A stretch of 64,000 nucleotides of DNA from Vibrio japonicus (GCF_024582835.1 NZ_CP102096.1:1860001-1924000), one strand, 5' to 3'; positions 39,567 through 48,928 are shown, numbered from the stretch's first letter. The notes: generated by a model not told the origin, from the sequence alone. Program-made: numbers and translations.

Positions 39567-39878
39567 TTAAACTGGCATATTCATCAGTTCTTTATACGCT
39601 TCAACAAGTTTGTTGCGTACTTGTATGGTTGCTTCAAAGGCAACACTGGATTTATTACGAGCAATCATGACATCGGATAACGAAACATCCTGATCGCCAC
39701 GATCAAATCGCATTTGTAAGTTACTGGATGTTTTAGACAAGCCATTGACGTTATTAATGGCATCGTTCAGTAAGGCGCTAAAATCAGCCCCTACGCTTTG
39801 GCCTGTTGCTGTCGGCTTGGTATTCCCAGCCTCAAACATCATTGCTTGCATTTCACTTTGAAAACCATCAATTTTCAT
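39567..39878 (-). CDS. fliE: Flagellar hook-basal body protein FliE
   Basis: FliE (103 residues) joins the MS ring to the rod. The start is the ATG at 39878 (MKIDGFQSEMQAMMFEAG), which fits family length; longer frames run back into the sigma54 promoter and are unlikely. The C terminus 'FEATIQVRNKLVEAYKELMNMPV' is characteristic. It is the first gene of the fliE-J unit. Confidence 0.96.
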   Translation of the reverse strand: MKIDGFQSEMQAMMFEAGNTKPTATGQSVGADFSALLNDAINNVNGLSKTSSNLQMRFDRGDQDVSLSDVMIARNKSSVAFEATIQVRNKLVEAYKELMNMPV

Positions 39879-39931
39879 CAAGACCTCAGTCGTCAACTCT
39901 TTGACTAAAACTTTTGTTGTACTTTTGACGC

Positions 39932-39947
39932 TGCAAACGGCATGCCA
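39932..39947 (-). promoter_or_regulatory. Sigma54 promoter of fliE
   Basis: On the minus strand the sequence reads TGGCATGCCGTTTGCA, differing from TGGCACG-N4-TTGCW at only one position. It is 54 bases ahead of the fliE start. In V. cholerae fliE is a class II, FlrA-dependent operon, in agreement. Confidence 0.9.
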
Positions 39948-39974
39948 CATTATTCCAGCGAGGAAAATAGCACG

Positions 39975-41381
39975 TTAGTTTGGAATATCAATCCCAGCAT
40001 CTCGCATTTTTGCTAACTTGTAGCGCAAGGTGCGCGGGCTAATACCTAGCTTCTCGGCCATCTCTTTTCTACGTCCGTGACACTCAGTCAAAGTATCCAT
40101 AATAATGGCAAACTCTTGATCTCTTAATTCGCCGCCCAGACCTGAACTCGTAGTAACGCTTTTGGCTTGCTCTACTTGCGCTACAGGCTTAATGGTAGGT
40201 GCAGTGACATTACCCGTTTCAACCGCTTGCTGAAGTCCACAAGCGTCTTGCCAATCCAAACCTTCAAGCAAGATGTGCTCTGCGCCGATACTGCCGTTTT
40301 CTCCAAGAATCAATGCTCGCTGAACCACGTTATCAAGCTCTCGAACATTGCCTGGCCAGTGATAAGCGAGGAGTTTTTGTAATGCACTCTCAGAAAGCGT
40401 CAGCACTGGCATCCCCAGTTTTTTGGCATTACGCTCAATTAAATGCTGAGCAAGAGGAGCAATATCACCTTTGCGTTCACACAGCGCTGGCCATGCAATT
40501 GGAAATACGTTCAAGCGGTAGTACAAGTCTTCTCGGAAATTACCTTCTTGTACGTACGACTTCAAATCTCGGTTACTGGTTGCTAAAACACGAACATCCA
40601 ACTTGATGCTCTTGCGGCTACCAAGTCGCTCGACTTCTCGCTCTTGAAGAACGCGAAGTAACTTAGCTTGCAGATTTAGATCCATTTCGCTGATTTCGTC
40701 TAGCAAGATGGTGCCACCTTGTGCTTGCTCAAACTTTCCTGGGCATGCTTGCACGGCGCCAGTAAACGCGCCTTTTTCGTAGCCAAACAGCGTAGCTTCA
40801 AGCATGTTGTCGGGAATAGCTGCGCAGTTGATCGCGACGAATGGGCCATTTTTTCGGTTGGACGCGTTATGTAGGTAACGAGACATCACCTCTTTACCGG
40901 AACCACTTGGCCCCAATACCATCACACTCGCGTCAGTTTTCGCCACTTTATCCGCCAACGCCAACAGCTTGATGCTTTTTTCATCCGCGACGATTGCATC
41001 ACCGTTATCCTCGGATTTGACGGGGGCGTATCGGCTGACCATATTCAAAAGCACTTCTGGTGCAAAAGGTTTCGCCATATAGTCGATAGCGCCGTCTTTC
41101 ATTGAGGAAACGGCATCTTCGATATTCGCGTATGCAGTCATTAACAGCACAGGTAAGTTTGGCCAATGCTGTTTGATATTCCGTAGCAGAGCAAGACCAC
41201 CCATTCCAGCCATTTGAACGTCAGAGACGACAATATCCACACTGTTCGTTTTTAGCTTAATCAAGGCATCTTCTGCGCTGTCAGCTTCAAGCCATTCATA
41301 CCCGGCTAATGCCAGCGTATCAACCAGTGCTTCACGCAAACCTTCATCGTCTTCAACAATCAGTACTTTGCTTTGAGTCAT
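39975..41381 (-). CDS. flrC: Flagellar sigma54 response regulator FlrC
   Basis: FlrC (FlaM; 468 residues) is the NtrC-like activator of class III flagellar genes. The receiver domain has its phospho-accepting Asp54 (VVSDVQMAGMGG). The AAA+ domain has Walker A GPSGSGKE (157-164) and the sigma54-contacting GAFTGA loop (204-209), and a Fis-type helix-turn-helix lies at the C terminus ('RKEMAEKLGISPRTLRYKLA'). Its start overlaps the flrB stop at base 41381. Confidence 0.97.
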   Translation of the reverse strand: MTQSKVLIVEDDEGLREALVDTLALAGYEWLEADSAEDALIKLKTNSVDIVVSDVQMAGMGGLALLRNIKQHWPNLPVLLMTAYANIEDAVSSMKDGAIDYMAKPFAPEVLLNMVSRYAPVKSEDNGDAIVADEKSIKLLALADKVAKTDASVMVLGPSGSGKEVMSRYLHNASNRKNGPFVAINCAAIPDNMLEATLFGYEKGAFTGAVQACPGKFEQAQGGTILLDEISEMDLNLQAKLLRVLQEREVERLGSRKSIKLDVRVLATSNRDLKSYVQEGNFREDLYYRLNVFPIAWPALCERKGDIAPLAQHLIERNAKKLGMPVLTLSESALQKLLAYHWPGNVRELDNVVQRALILGENGSIGAEHILLEGLDWQDACGLQQAVETGNVTAPTIKPVAQVEQAKSVTTSSGLGGELRDQEFAIIMDTLTECHGRRKEMAEKLGISPRTLRYKLAKMRDAGIDIPN

Positions 41382-42442
41382 TATTGCTCTCCAGTCTCTG
41401 GTTCTTGTTCTGTGTGTGAGTGTTGTTGGAGTGGAATGCTCATCGTGAAGCAGGCTCCATCCCCAGGTTCCGAGATTAACTCTAAGTGCCCGTCATGCGC
41501 TCGGCAGACCATTTGAACCACCGCAAGCCCTAAACCTGTCCCTTGCGAACGGGTCGTAAAAAAAGGCTCCATGATTTTGCTTTGTAGCTCATGAGGTACA
41601 CCTGGGCCGCTATCTTGCACTGAGATTTTCAATTCACCATTTACAGGTCGGAAAAATACATCCACTTGAGACTCTTTTCCTGCGATCTGTATGGCATTCA
41701 TGACAAGGTTGCTCAACGCAGAAGCAATAGCGTTTGCGTTCCCCAGCAACATTGTTTGCTCTTCTTCCACCTCAAGAAAGTAATCAATTTGATTGTTCTT
41801 GAGGGCCGCTTCCACCATGGGTGAAAACTCTGCAACCAAATCTGCAATAGAAAATGGCTTAACGACTTTATTGTCACCGCCCTTTGCAAATAGGAGCATG
41901 TCATTCACTTGCTTCTCTAAATCGTGCAAACGATCCATCAGTTTGGTTTGAAAACGCTCTTTGGTTGCGGGAGGCAAGTTTGGAGCACCCAAATTCGATG
42001 CATAAAGCATGGCACTAGAGAGGGGTGTACGAACCTGATGCGCAAGTGAAGCCACCATACGCCCTAAAGACGATAAACGCTGTAAATCACTGACACGCGA
42101 TTGTAGTAAACGTGTTTCCGTTAAATCGGTAATCAGGATCAATTGCCCTGTCGCTGATGCCGAAATTGCGAGCCTGACTTTGCGCCCATTCTTAAGTGAG
42201 ATTTCGTGACCATCATCTTCTTGCGGGGCAAACGCTTGTTGAATGACCTCAAACCACTTTTCCCCCACTAGCGGCACAGCGAGTAACTTTTGCGCTTCGG
42301 GGTTCGCTTCAAACACAACACCTTGCGTATCTAGCAAGATCACCCCAGCGGGCATTACATCCAATACCTGCTTGTATCGCTCAACTTGCTGCTCTAATGA
42401 GCCAAGTGGTATGTGATTGTCAGAAATAGAAGTGGGCTGCAT
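41381..42442 (-). CDS. flrB: Flagellar sensor histidine kinase FlrB
   Basis: FlrB (FlaL; 353 residues) is the cytoplasmic kinase that phosphorylates FlrC. It has an N-terminal PAS domain (~20-110), a HisKA domain with the phosphorylated His135 (SLAHQVRTPLSSAML), and an ATPase domain with 'NALSNLVMNAIQ'-type N box, 'DSGPGVP' and 'GTGLGLAVV'. It has no membrane helix. It is probably expressed from a sigma54 promoter just upstream and coupled to flrC. Confidence 0.96.
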   Translation of the reverse strand: MQPTSISDNHIPLGSLEQQVERYKQVLDVMPAGVILLDTQGVVFEANPEAQKLLAVPLVGEKWFEVIQQAFAPQEDDGHEISLKNGRKVRLAISASATGQLILITDLTETRLLQSRVSDLQRLSSLGRMVASLAHQVRTPLSSAMLYASNLGAPNLPPATKERFQTKLMDRLHDLEKQVNDMLLFAKGGDNKVVKPFSIADLVAEFSPMVEAALKNNQIDYFLEVEEEQTMLLGNANAIASALSNLVMNAIQIAGKESQVDVFFRPVNGELKISVQDSGPGVPHELQSKIMEPFFTTRSQGTGLGLAVVQMVCRAHDGHLELISEPGDGACFTMSIPLQQHSHTEQEPETGEQ

Positions 42443-42467
42443 GTCGGAATTCTGCCTTATAAACTAC

Positions 42468-42502
42468 AATAGCCTAGCATACAAGAAATATGCCAGGCTA
42501 TT
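42468..42502. repeat. Inverted repeat around the flrB promoter
   Basis: The arms AATAGCCTAGCATA and TATGCCAGGCTATT (13 of 14 paired) surround a 7-base centre in the flrA-flrB gap. It could act as the flrA terminator hairpin, but it has no good T run on the minus strand and it contains the sigma54 elements of flrB. Confidence 0.85.
42480..42495 (-). promoter_or_regulatory. Sigma54-type promoter of flrBC
   Basis: On the minus strand the sequence reads TGGCATATTTCTTGTA, with correct spacing; the -12 element is TTGT in place of TTGC. It lies 38 bases before the flrB start. In V. cholerae flrBC is transcribed by sigma54 with FlrA. Confidence 0.7.
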
Positions 42503-42552
42503 TTATATGTTTTTCAAAAGCTTAAATAAAAGTCAGTTTTTTGACAGTGCCG

Positions 42553-44007
42553 TTACCGCTGCAAATTGTACTTGCGCATCTTCTCTACAAGAGTCGTTCT
42601 TCGCATACCCAGCATGTCCGCAGCTCTGGCGACAACGCCACCTTGCGCTTCTAACGCTTGATTGATCATATTGACTTCCAGATCGGCCAACACCTCTTTC
42701 AGGTTCATACCTTCAGGCGGTAAATGTTGCGGCGCGATCTCTTCATCAAAGAACGGATCGGCAGACTCCAAACTAAAATCTTCTGAAAAGATATCAAAGA
42801 AAGCATCACGCTCTTGCTCTTCGATCGTCTGAGTGTCATTAAAACCAGGTTGGAACTCTGGAATATCGCTATAACGATATTTTGTCGGAAGATGGTTTAC
42901 ATCGACCAAGCTATTTGGATAGAGAATAATCATTCTCTCCACAAGGTTAGCGAGTTCACGAACATTACCCGGCCAATCGTGTTCCATTAATGAATTAATG
43001 GCTCTCGGTGTAAAACAGATCGGTTGGGCTCCTTCTGCTTCCATACGAGTCATTAACTCTTTAAGCAAAAGAGGCGTATCTTCTTTACGATCTCGTAGCG
43101 CTGGCATTTCGATAGGAAAAACGTTCAATCGGTAATAAAGGTCTTCACGGAACGAATTTTCATTGATCATCGAATCAAGATCGCGATGGGTTGCCGCAAT
43201 AATACGAACATTTGCTTGAATCGTAGTATTACCGCCCACTCGCTCAAAACAACGTTCTTGAAGTACGCGTAATAACTTAACTTGCATCGGCATCGGCATA
43301 TCACCGATTTCATCCAAGAAAAGTGTGCCACCTTCTGCTAACTCAAAGCGGCCTTTACGAGCGGTAATTGCACCTGTAAACGCACCCTTTTCATGGCCAA
43401 ATAGTTCGCTTTCAAGCAAATCTGGAGGAATCGCGCCACAGTTGATCGGTACGAATGGTCCATTACGACGCGACGAATGGTAGTGAATATTACGCGCAAC
43501 AACCTCTTTACCCGTGCCAGACTCACCCAAAATCAATACGTTCGCTTCTGTACCAGACACCTGTTCGATGAGGTGTCTTACCTCTTTTATACCCGAACTT
43601 TGTCCAACTAAGCTGCGAAAAAGCGTATTCTTGCGTTCAGAAAGAACGACATTGCTTCCTTTTCGACCTAGGAAGTCTTTACAATGACGAATGGCTTCAC
43701 TTAACTGCGGGTAATTAAGAGGGTATTCCAATTCACCCACGTAGTGCGTGAGTTCATCAACTGAATAAGTGCGCTTACCTGCAATGAGCAAGGGAATATG
43801 GTTGGCGCTGGATATCTTAGCAGGTAGCTCATTGTCTGCGAGCGAACCTACGATACAACCTGCCCATAGTGCTGACCAGTTAACATCGCCAAACTGATCT
43901 GAACTGATGGCTTCACACGGTTCTCCAACAAATTCTAATATATTACTGAGATTGATACGCGCTTGTGCATCATCTTCAATCACAAGTATTTTAGCTAAAC
44001 CCTGCAT
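42553..44007 (-). CDS. flrA: Master flagellar sigma54 activator FlrA
   Basis: FlrA (FlaK, FleQ family; 484 residues) switches on the class II flagellar genes. The N-terminal FleQ/receiver-like domain keeps the acidic pocket (VIEDDAQAR) but lacks an Asp at the phosphorylation position, as in other FlrA proteins. The AAA+ domain has Walker A GESGTGKE (161-168), GAFTGA (208-213) and '[10 protein letters not shown]'; a Fis-type helix-turn-helix ends the protein ('[20 protein letters not shown]'). In V. cholerae c-di-GMP inhibits this protein. It is separated from fliS by a terminator-like hairpin. Confidence 0.97.
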   Translation of the reverse strand: MQGLAKILVIEDDAQARINLSNILEFVGEPCEAISSDQFGDVNWSALWAGCIVGSLADNELPAKISSANHIPLLIAGKRTYSVDELTHYVGELEYPLNYPQLSEAIRHCKDFLGRKGSNVVLSERKNTLFRSLVGQSSGIKEVRHLIEQVSGTEANVLILGESGTGKEVVARNIHYHSSRRNGPFVPINCGAIPPDLLESELFGHEKGAFTGAITARKGRFELAEGGTLFLDEIGDMPMPMQVKLLRVLQERCFERVGGNTTIQANVRIIAATHRDLDSMINENSFREDLYYRLNVFPIEMPALRDRKEDTPLLLKELMTRMEAEGAQPICFTPRAINSLMEHDWPGNVRELANLVERMIILYPNSLVDVNHLPTKYRYSDIPEFQPGFNDTQTIEEQERDAFFDIFSEDFSLESADPFFDEEIAPQHLPPEGMNLKEVLADLEVNMINQALEAQGGVVARAADMLGMRRTTLVEKMRKYNLQR

Positions 44008-44121
44008 AGGTGAGATTATTTGCCTTTTTATATTTAAGTGTGGCTGTTAAATATTTATTTCGAAGTTTTTAATCAAAAGATCAAAAGAAAAATAATGGAT
44101 AATTTTTCAGCAACAAAAGAA

Positions 44122-44142
44122 GCCACTAGGCTAGTTAGTGGC
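44122..44142 (-). terminator. Probable terminator of the flagellin-to-fliS region
   Basis: GCCACTA pairs with TAGTGGC around a 7-base loop. TTCTTTTG follows on the minus strand. It lies in the 253-base gap between the fliS stop and the flrA start; the rest of that gap must hold the flrA promoter, which I could not identify. Confidence 0.65.
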
Positions 44143-44260
44143 GTCTATTCTATTTGATTATAAAAATATGGCAACCAAGCAATCAGCAGGTGTGATATTT
44201 ACCCAAAACCAGTTGGGGAAAGTTTGACTAATAATGCAATATAACGACTATTTATTGGTG

Positions 44261-44671
44261 TTAAATACCAACATCCGCTGCCGTCAAACTATGAAATTCA
44301 GCAGGTATTTGGTCCCACGCAGACTTGATTTCACGAATGATTTCTATCACGTCATCAAGCGGTTGAGGGTTGTTTTTGTGGTTAGCTTCTGCAATTTGAG
44401 TGATCATAAATTCGTATAATTGATCTAAATTTTGAGCAATTTCGCCGCCATCATCCATAGATAAACAACTGCGTAGACTGATAATTATATCTAACGCTTT
44501 ACCTAAACGTTCACCTTTTACCGGAATATTGCCTTGCGCCATCGCCGCTTTGCCTTGGATCAAGCGTTCAATAGCGCCAGCCATGAGCATCTGAACGACT
44601 TTATGCGGGGAGGCCGCACTGAGTTGGCTATCAACTGATACCTTCTTGTAAGCCTGTAATGAACCACGCAT
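44261..44671 (-). CDS. fliS: Flagellin export chaperone FliS
   Basis: FliS (FlaJ; 136 residues) binds the C terminus of flagellin and prevents early polymerisation. It is a four-helix protein; 'YKKVSVDSQLSAASPHKVVQ' and 'LMAGAIERLIQGKAAMAQGN' match the family. It is the last gene of the run flaG-fliD-flaI-fliS. Confidence 0.96.
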   Translation of the reverse strand: MRGSLQAYKKVSVDSQLSAASPHKVVQMLMAGAIERLIQGKAAMAQGNIPVKGERLGKALDIIISLRSCLSMDDGGEIAQNLDQLYEFMITQIAEANHKNNPQPLDDVIEIIREIKSAWDQIPAEFHSLTAADVGI

Positions 44672-44685
44672 AAATAAACCTCTTT

Positions 44686-45009
44686 TTAAATAAATTTTTT
44701 ATATTGCTGAACAGAACGCTTACCTTGTTGATACTTTCTAAGCGACAGAGCGATTTCACTGGTCTTATTCTGCATCAGCTCAGTAATCACTTGTGTTTCG
44801 TGAATGGCATTTTGCCATCCTTCAGAGTCCACAAGCTGAGCATCTTGTCTAATTAACTGCAGTAGCTTTAGCAATAACTGTTCCCTTGTATCGACCAAGC
44901 GTGCAATTTCTTCAGTATTGAGTTCTTCTGAGGCTAAACAGCCCTTCATATTGTGATTTAGATCACCTAGATTAGTCAGATAGCGCTCAAACTCACTATG
45001 TAAGTGCAT
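44686..45009 (-). CDS. flaI: Polar flagellar protein FlaI
   Basis: This is a 107-residue, helical, charged protein between fliD and fliS, the place of Vibrio FlaI and of FliT-type chaperones in other bacteria. Its size and helical make-up would fit a FliD chaperone, but that is inference. The start overlaps the end of fliD by 14 bases, which implies coupled translation. Confidence 0.85.
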   Translation of the reverse strand: MHLHSEFERYLTNLGDLNHNMKGCLASEELNTEEIARLVDTREQLLLKLLQLIRQDAQLVDSEGWQNAIHETQVITELMQNKTSEIALSLRKYQQGKRSVQQYKKFI

Positions 45010-47017
45010 TCATCATCCCTGCGAGTTGAGATTGCATTTTACTTGTTGCGTCCTGCATTGCTGAAAATTTGGCGTGAGTCCGTTTTTCCAAGTTGTCCAT
45101 GCGGCGATCCAATGCCGTTTGGTCGTCCTGCAATTTATAGTTTTGATCGATCATGCTTCGTTCACGAGTTCGGATTGCACCTGTAACCCCTGTCAGCCCT
45201 TGAATGGCATCCTCGACCTTTTTAGCGAAACCATTGTTTCCACCAAAAAAGTCTTCTAGCTTGTTGAAGTTATTATTCAACTGTCGATCAAGCATATTGT
45301 AGTTGATCTCTAAATTACCCTGACGTGTCGTGGTAATACCGAATTCAGTGAGCGTTTTGAGATCCTCGGGAGCATCTGCAATCGCGTTTGAAAACACCGC
45401 TTTCAAACGAGAGTCGGCATTACGGACGATACTGTCACCTGATAATGGTCCCGCTGCACCTGTACGCGGGTCAACACCACCCAGCTCTTTAGAGAGTTGG
45501 TAGAACTGGTTATAGGCGGCAACGAATCGCTCGATATCTTCGCGTACCCCTTCCCTGTCATACTCGATATCAATTTCTGAAACCGCTTTGCCCGGCTCTG
45601 TGCGGCCTTTCAAGGTTAAATCGACACCGTCAATCGCATCTTCGATAATGTTATTGTTACTCGATAGCTGGGCAACGCCATCCAACATGACTTTAGAATC
45701 CTGAGCCGCTTGTACTTGGATCATTCCGTTGTAAGTATCAAAGGAGGCTTGGGCGGCTTTTAGATCTTGTTGAGCTCGGTCAACTCGCTCTAAATACTCT
45801 CTTTCTTCCTTCGGCAGTTTTGCCCTTTCCAATGCTTTGGCTTGCTCGGGGGACAATTCACCAGACGCGACTTTTCTATCAAGTTCCGCTTTATCTTGCG
45901 CAAGCTTCTGCTCTATCTTTGCTTGTTCCGCTTCCAGTTTGGCTTGTGCTTCTTTTGGTGTGACATAGGAGTCTGTCAACGTGCCTGACGCGGTATTGTT
46001 CCACCCCGGAACGTCGCCTGATTTGTCGAGCGCTTTTGCATCCAGCTCTGGTTCCGGTTCCCAATATGAATCGAGCAAAGTTCCGGACGCAGTTTCTGTC
46101 CAGCCGGGAATTCTGTCTTCTGGTTTGATGTATTTATTGGCGTTAATCCCAGCTTGCGCAGCGGCTGTCGCAGCCTGATTGGATAATTCGTTACCAGGTG
46201 TTGCTTCTTTAGCGGCATTGGGATCGGCTTGAATAGCAGCTTGCTTAGACGTATCGGCAATTTCCTGATCGACAACTTTTGCCGCTTCAATATTGCGCTG
46301 TGCAATCTTATCGGCAATGTCTCTCTCTTGATCGGTCAACGGTGCTAACAGTTCTTGAGCCTCTGCACGCGCTCTTTCGAGATCTTTAACACGCTGCTCC
46401 AAGGTTTTATATTCAAGCTGTTTAAGCGCATCACCTGATTTAGCGTCTGTCGTGATCGATACGCTGTTGTCTTCCCCAGATAAATTCGAGGCGACAATAA
46501 GACGAGGGCCTGCTGTGTCGTTGATAACCGATGCACGCACTCCGGGATTGGATTTACTGCCATTGATGCCGCGAACAACATCAATCAATTTTGAATTGGA
46601 TGAAACATCCACTGTGAACTTTTTGCTGCCGAGCGAAATCTGCAGCTTACCCGGACCAAACTTCGCATCTTCTGGTAGGACATCGGATGCAATTTTATGG
46701 CTTTGGGCAAGCTGCAACACATCGATAGCATAGCGGCCAGCGATGGCATCAGTGGTTGCGGTCGCAGATACAACGCTGTCGTTAGTTGTGTCAACTTTTC
46801 TGGCAGCGAATGCTTTCTCTTGACGAAAATTCGTCATCAAGTTTTTCATTGTATCCAGCGACTCTCTGAGTCGACCATAGGCACTGAAACTAGATTCAAT
46901 TTTGGCTCGCTCGTTGTCGATACGCTGCTGCTTAGGCACACGCTCCGAATCAACAACTTTGCTCACCATGGAATTGATATCCATGCCAGTATTCATCCCT
47001 ATCGGGCCAAAACTCAT
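44996..47017 (-). CDS. fliD: Flagellar filament cap protein FliD with a large coiled-coil insertion
   Basis: FliD (FlaH, HAP2; 673 residues) caps the filament and drives flagellin insertion. The N-terminal domain ('GMDINSMVSKVVDSERVPKQ') and C-terminal domain ('VTGAIRTRERSMIDQNYKLQ') are typical. The protein is about 200 residues longer than the Salmonella cap. The extra segment (~205-435) is Ala/Glu/Lys-rich coiled coil and holds a twice-repeated motif, PGWTETASGTLLDSYWEPE and PGWNNTASGTLTDSYVTPK (~304-352). The insert is placed where surface-exposed domains vary. Confidence 0.95.
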   Translation of the reverse strand: MSFGPIGMNTGMDINSMVSKVVDSERVPKQQRIDNERAKIESSFSAYGRLRESLDTMKNLMTNFRQEKAFAARKVDTTNDSVVSATATTDAIAGRYAIDVLQLAQSHKIASDVLPEDAKFGPGKLQISLGSKKFTVDVSSNSKLIDVVRGINGSKSNPGVRASVINDTAGPRLIVASNLSGEDNSVSITTDAKSGDALKQLEYKTLEQRVKDLERARAEAQELLAPLTDQERDIADKIAQRNIEAAKVVDQEIADTSKQAAIQADPNAAKEATPGNELSNQAATAAAQAGINANKYIKPEDRIPGWTETASGTLLDSYWEPEPELDAKALDKSGDVPGWNNTASGTLTDSYVTPKEAQAKLEAEQAKIEQKLAQDKAELDRKVASGELSPEQAKALERAKLPKEEREYLERVDRAQQDLKAAQASFDTYNGMIQVQAAQDSKVMLDGVAQLSSNNNIIEDAIDGVDLTLKGRTEPGKAVSEIDIEYDREGVREDIERFVAAYNQFYQLSKELGGVDPRTGAAGPLSGDSIVRNADSRLKAVFSNAIADAPEDLKTLTEFGITTTRQGNLEINYNMLDRQLNNNFNKLEDFFGGNNGFAKKVEDAIQGLTGVTGAIRTRERSMIDQNYKLQDDQTALDRRMDNLEKRTHAKFSAMQDATSKMQSQLAGMMNALT

Positions 47018-47037
47018 TCAATCACCTCAAAATACGA

Positions 47038-47466
47038 TTACACCGTTTGGTTCACCAGCCCCGATGAATACCGGGCTGTTTGTTCCCTCAGGCGGCGCAG
47101 AACCTCTAACATTTCCTCATCAGGAATCTGGCGTATGATATCGCCAGTATCCGCTTCATAAATAGTCACGACATCCTTGCCGGACTCTTCATCAATCCGA
47201 AATGATAAGCCCTTGTTGATAGAAGAGATAAAATTATTCATCTGTTCCACCAGCCGCTGCCTTTCTTCCTTATTGAGTTCTTCACGCTCTTTCGTCGCTT
47301 CGACAACTCTTTCAAAAGACTCGATAGCCTGCTGACTTATCTTTTCGCTTACCTGCGGTTCCTTTGATAAGGAAACGAGCTGCGCTCCATCATTTTTTGA
47401 AGCAAATTTAGTGCCACTTTCTGAGCCGTAAGGCTGGATGTTCGATGCGTAGGATGGTATTTCCAT
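47038..47466 (-). CDS. flaG: Polar flagellar protein FlaG
   Basis: FlaG (142 residues) is a small protein always found beside fliD in Vibrio and Pseudomonas, where it affects filament length. The conserved C-terminal motif is intact ('LSFRIDEESGKDVVTIYEAD', then 'IRQIPDEEMLEVLRRL'). The N-terminal half is variable and helical. It lies 20 bases ahead of fliD and 71 bases after flaA. Confidence 0.94.
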   Translation of the reverse strand: MEIPSYASNIQPYGSESGTKFASKNDGAQLVSLSKEPQVSEKISQQAIESFERVVEATKEREELNKEERQRLVEQMNNFISSINKGLSFRIDEESGKDVVTIYEADTGDIIRQIPDEEMLEVLRRLREQTARYSSGLVNQTV

Positions 47467-47537
47467 AACAATCTCCCCTCCACCTTCAGGTCAACAACAC
47501 AAAGTTGCTAGCAATAAGATCCTGCTGAGCCTATCGA

Positions 47538-48671
47538 TTAACCCAAGAGGCTAAGTGCTGCCGATGGAGACTGTTTAGCTTGCGCTAGAATCGAAGTACT
47601 CGCCTGCTGTAGGATCTGTGACTTAGTCATTGCTGTTGTTTCTTTCGCAAAGTCAGTGTCTAAGATACGGCTGCGTGATGCGTTTACGTTCTCGTTGATG
47701 TTATCTAGGTTGTTGATCGCGTGACCAAAACGGTTTTGGAACGCACCTAGCTCTGCACGCTGGCTGTCGACATTCTTTAACGCGCCATCAATAATCGATA
47801 CCGCCATTTGAGAACCCGCAACAGTTGTTACATCAACGTCCGCAACAGTTTTACTTTCAGGAGCAGCAAAACCAAGGTCAGTACCTAAACCACCGCCGAT
47901 GGTGACATCTCCAGCCACTTTATTGCTCGCAGCAAACAGTTGCATCTTACCGTCTTCGCTCACAGACGCTTTTACGTCGTCGTTTTGACCGTTGATGTAA
48001 GTCGCCAGCTGTTCGATGTCATCACCCGCTTTCGCGTTGATAGTGATGTTCTGAGCGTCGCCGTGAACGTCTGTGTATCCTAGGGTGATATCAGTAGTAC
48101 CCGCGTCAACTGTCCAGTCAGCCGCTTTACCCGTTGCAGCAACATAAGCTTTACCACCCATGTCTTCGGTATCAGAACGCATGTTGCCCATGCTTAGCTT
48201 AACGGCTTCACCCGAACTGGCACCAATTTGGAATGATTGACTTCCAAATTGACCATTAAGTAGTTTGTTACCACCAAACGAGGTCGTTTCTGCGATACGG
48301 TTTAACTCGTCGTTTAGTGCAGTCACTTCTTCCTGAATAGCAATACGCTCTGATTTTGAGTTAGAGCCATTCGAAGATTGCAACGCCAAGTCACGCATAC
48401 GCTGAAGAATGTTGGTACTTTCGTTCATCGCGCCTTCTGCGGTCTGAGCGATAGAGATACCATCGTTTGCATTCTTCACCGCCATATCTAGACCACGGCT
48501 TTGCGAAGTTAAGCGATTCGAGATTTGCAGGCCTGCGGCATCATCACGTGCGCTGTTGATTTTGTAACCTGATGACAGGCGCTCCATAGACTTCTGCATA
48601 TTCTCAGCCGCACCATTTAGGTGGCGCTGAGCAGTCATCGCAGACACATTAGTGTTTACGTTAATTGCCAT
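47538..48671 (-). CDS. flaA: Polar flagellin, FlaA type
   Basis: This is a 377-residue flagellin with the invariant N-terminal domain ([20 protein letters not shown]) and C-terminal D0 helix ('[20 protein letters not shown]'). The variable centre is short, as for Vibrio flagellins, and there is no hypervariable D3 domain. By order in the V. parahaemolyticus locus (flaF-flaB-flaA-flaG) and by sequence ('[20 protein letters not shown]') it is FlaA. A sigma28 promoter precedes it, with a possible sigma54 promoter further upstream. Confidence 0.9.
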   Translation of the reverse strand: MAINVNTNVSAMTAQRHLNGAAENMQKSMERLSSGYKINSARDDAAGLQISNRLTSQSRGLDMAVKNANDGISIAQTAEGAMNESTNILQRMRDLALQSSNGSNSKSERIAIQEEVTALNDELNRIAETTSFGGNKLLNGQFGSQSFQIGASSGEAVKLSMGNMRSDTEDMGGKAYVAATGKAADWTVDAGTTDITLGYTDVHGDAQNITINAKAGDDIEQLATYINGQNDDVKASVSEDGKMQLFAASNKVAGDVTIGGGLGTDLGFAAPESKTVADVDVTTVAGSQMAVSIIDGALKNVDSQRAELGAFQNRFGHAINNLDNINENVNASRSRILDTDFAKETTAMTKSQILQQASTSILAQAKQSPSAALSLLG

Positions 48672-48751
48672 ATTCGATCTCCTTAGGCATTAGGGCGATG
48701 TGCCTCAGTGTCTCTCACCTCACTTCAGCACATCTCATTTCTCTCAGTCCT

Positions 48752-48778
48752 TTAACGGCGAAGTACACTTAAGCTTTA
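48752..48778 (-). promoter_or_regulatory. Sigma28 (FliA) promoter of flaA
   Basis: On the minus strand TAAA is followed after exactly 15 bases by GCCGTTAA, against the consensus TAAA-N15-GCCGATAA. It lies about 80 bases before the flaA start. Confidence 0.85.
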
Positions 48779-48822
48779 GAAAAAAAATGACTTTATTAGG
48801 AAATCGATAATAAAAAGCAAAA

Positions 48823-48850
48823 AAGTGTGATCCAGATTGGAATCACACTT
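48823..48850. repeat. Inverted repeat upstream of flaA
   Basis: AAGTGTGAT and ATCACACTT are perfect arms around 10 bases. It lies between the flaB terminator and the flaA sigma28 promoter. It is a possible regulator site or a second hairpin after flaB; the arm spacing does not fit CRP. Confidence 0.7.
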
Positions 48851-48884
48851 TAGTTTTAGGCAAAAAAGCAGAAAAGCGGCAATA

Positions 48885-48910
48885 AAAAATCCAGCCGAAG
48901 CTGGATTTTT
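48885..48910 (-). terminator. Rho-independent terminator of flaB
   Basis: AAAAATCCAGC pairs with GCTGGATTTTT around CGAA, with T residues after the stem on the minus strand. It lies 19 bases after the flaB stop. Confidence 0.92.
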
Positions 48911-48928
48911 CAATCGCGTTAATGGGGA

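Noticed and set aside
44160..44260. CRP or other activator site ahead of flrA
   Set aside because: A single TGTGA half-site occurs near 44191, but no matching second half or clear -35/-10 pair could be placed.
48823..48850. CRP site upstream of flaA (TGTGA...TCACA)
   Set aside because: The half-sites are 12 bases apart, not the 6 required by CRP. It is reported only as an inverted repeat.
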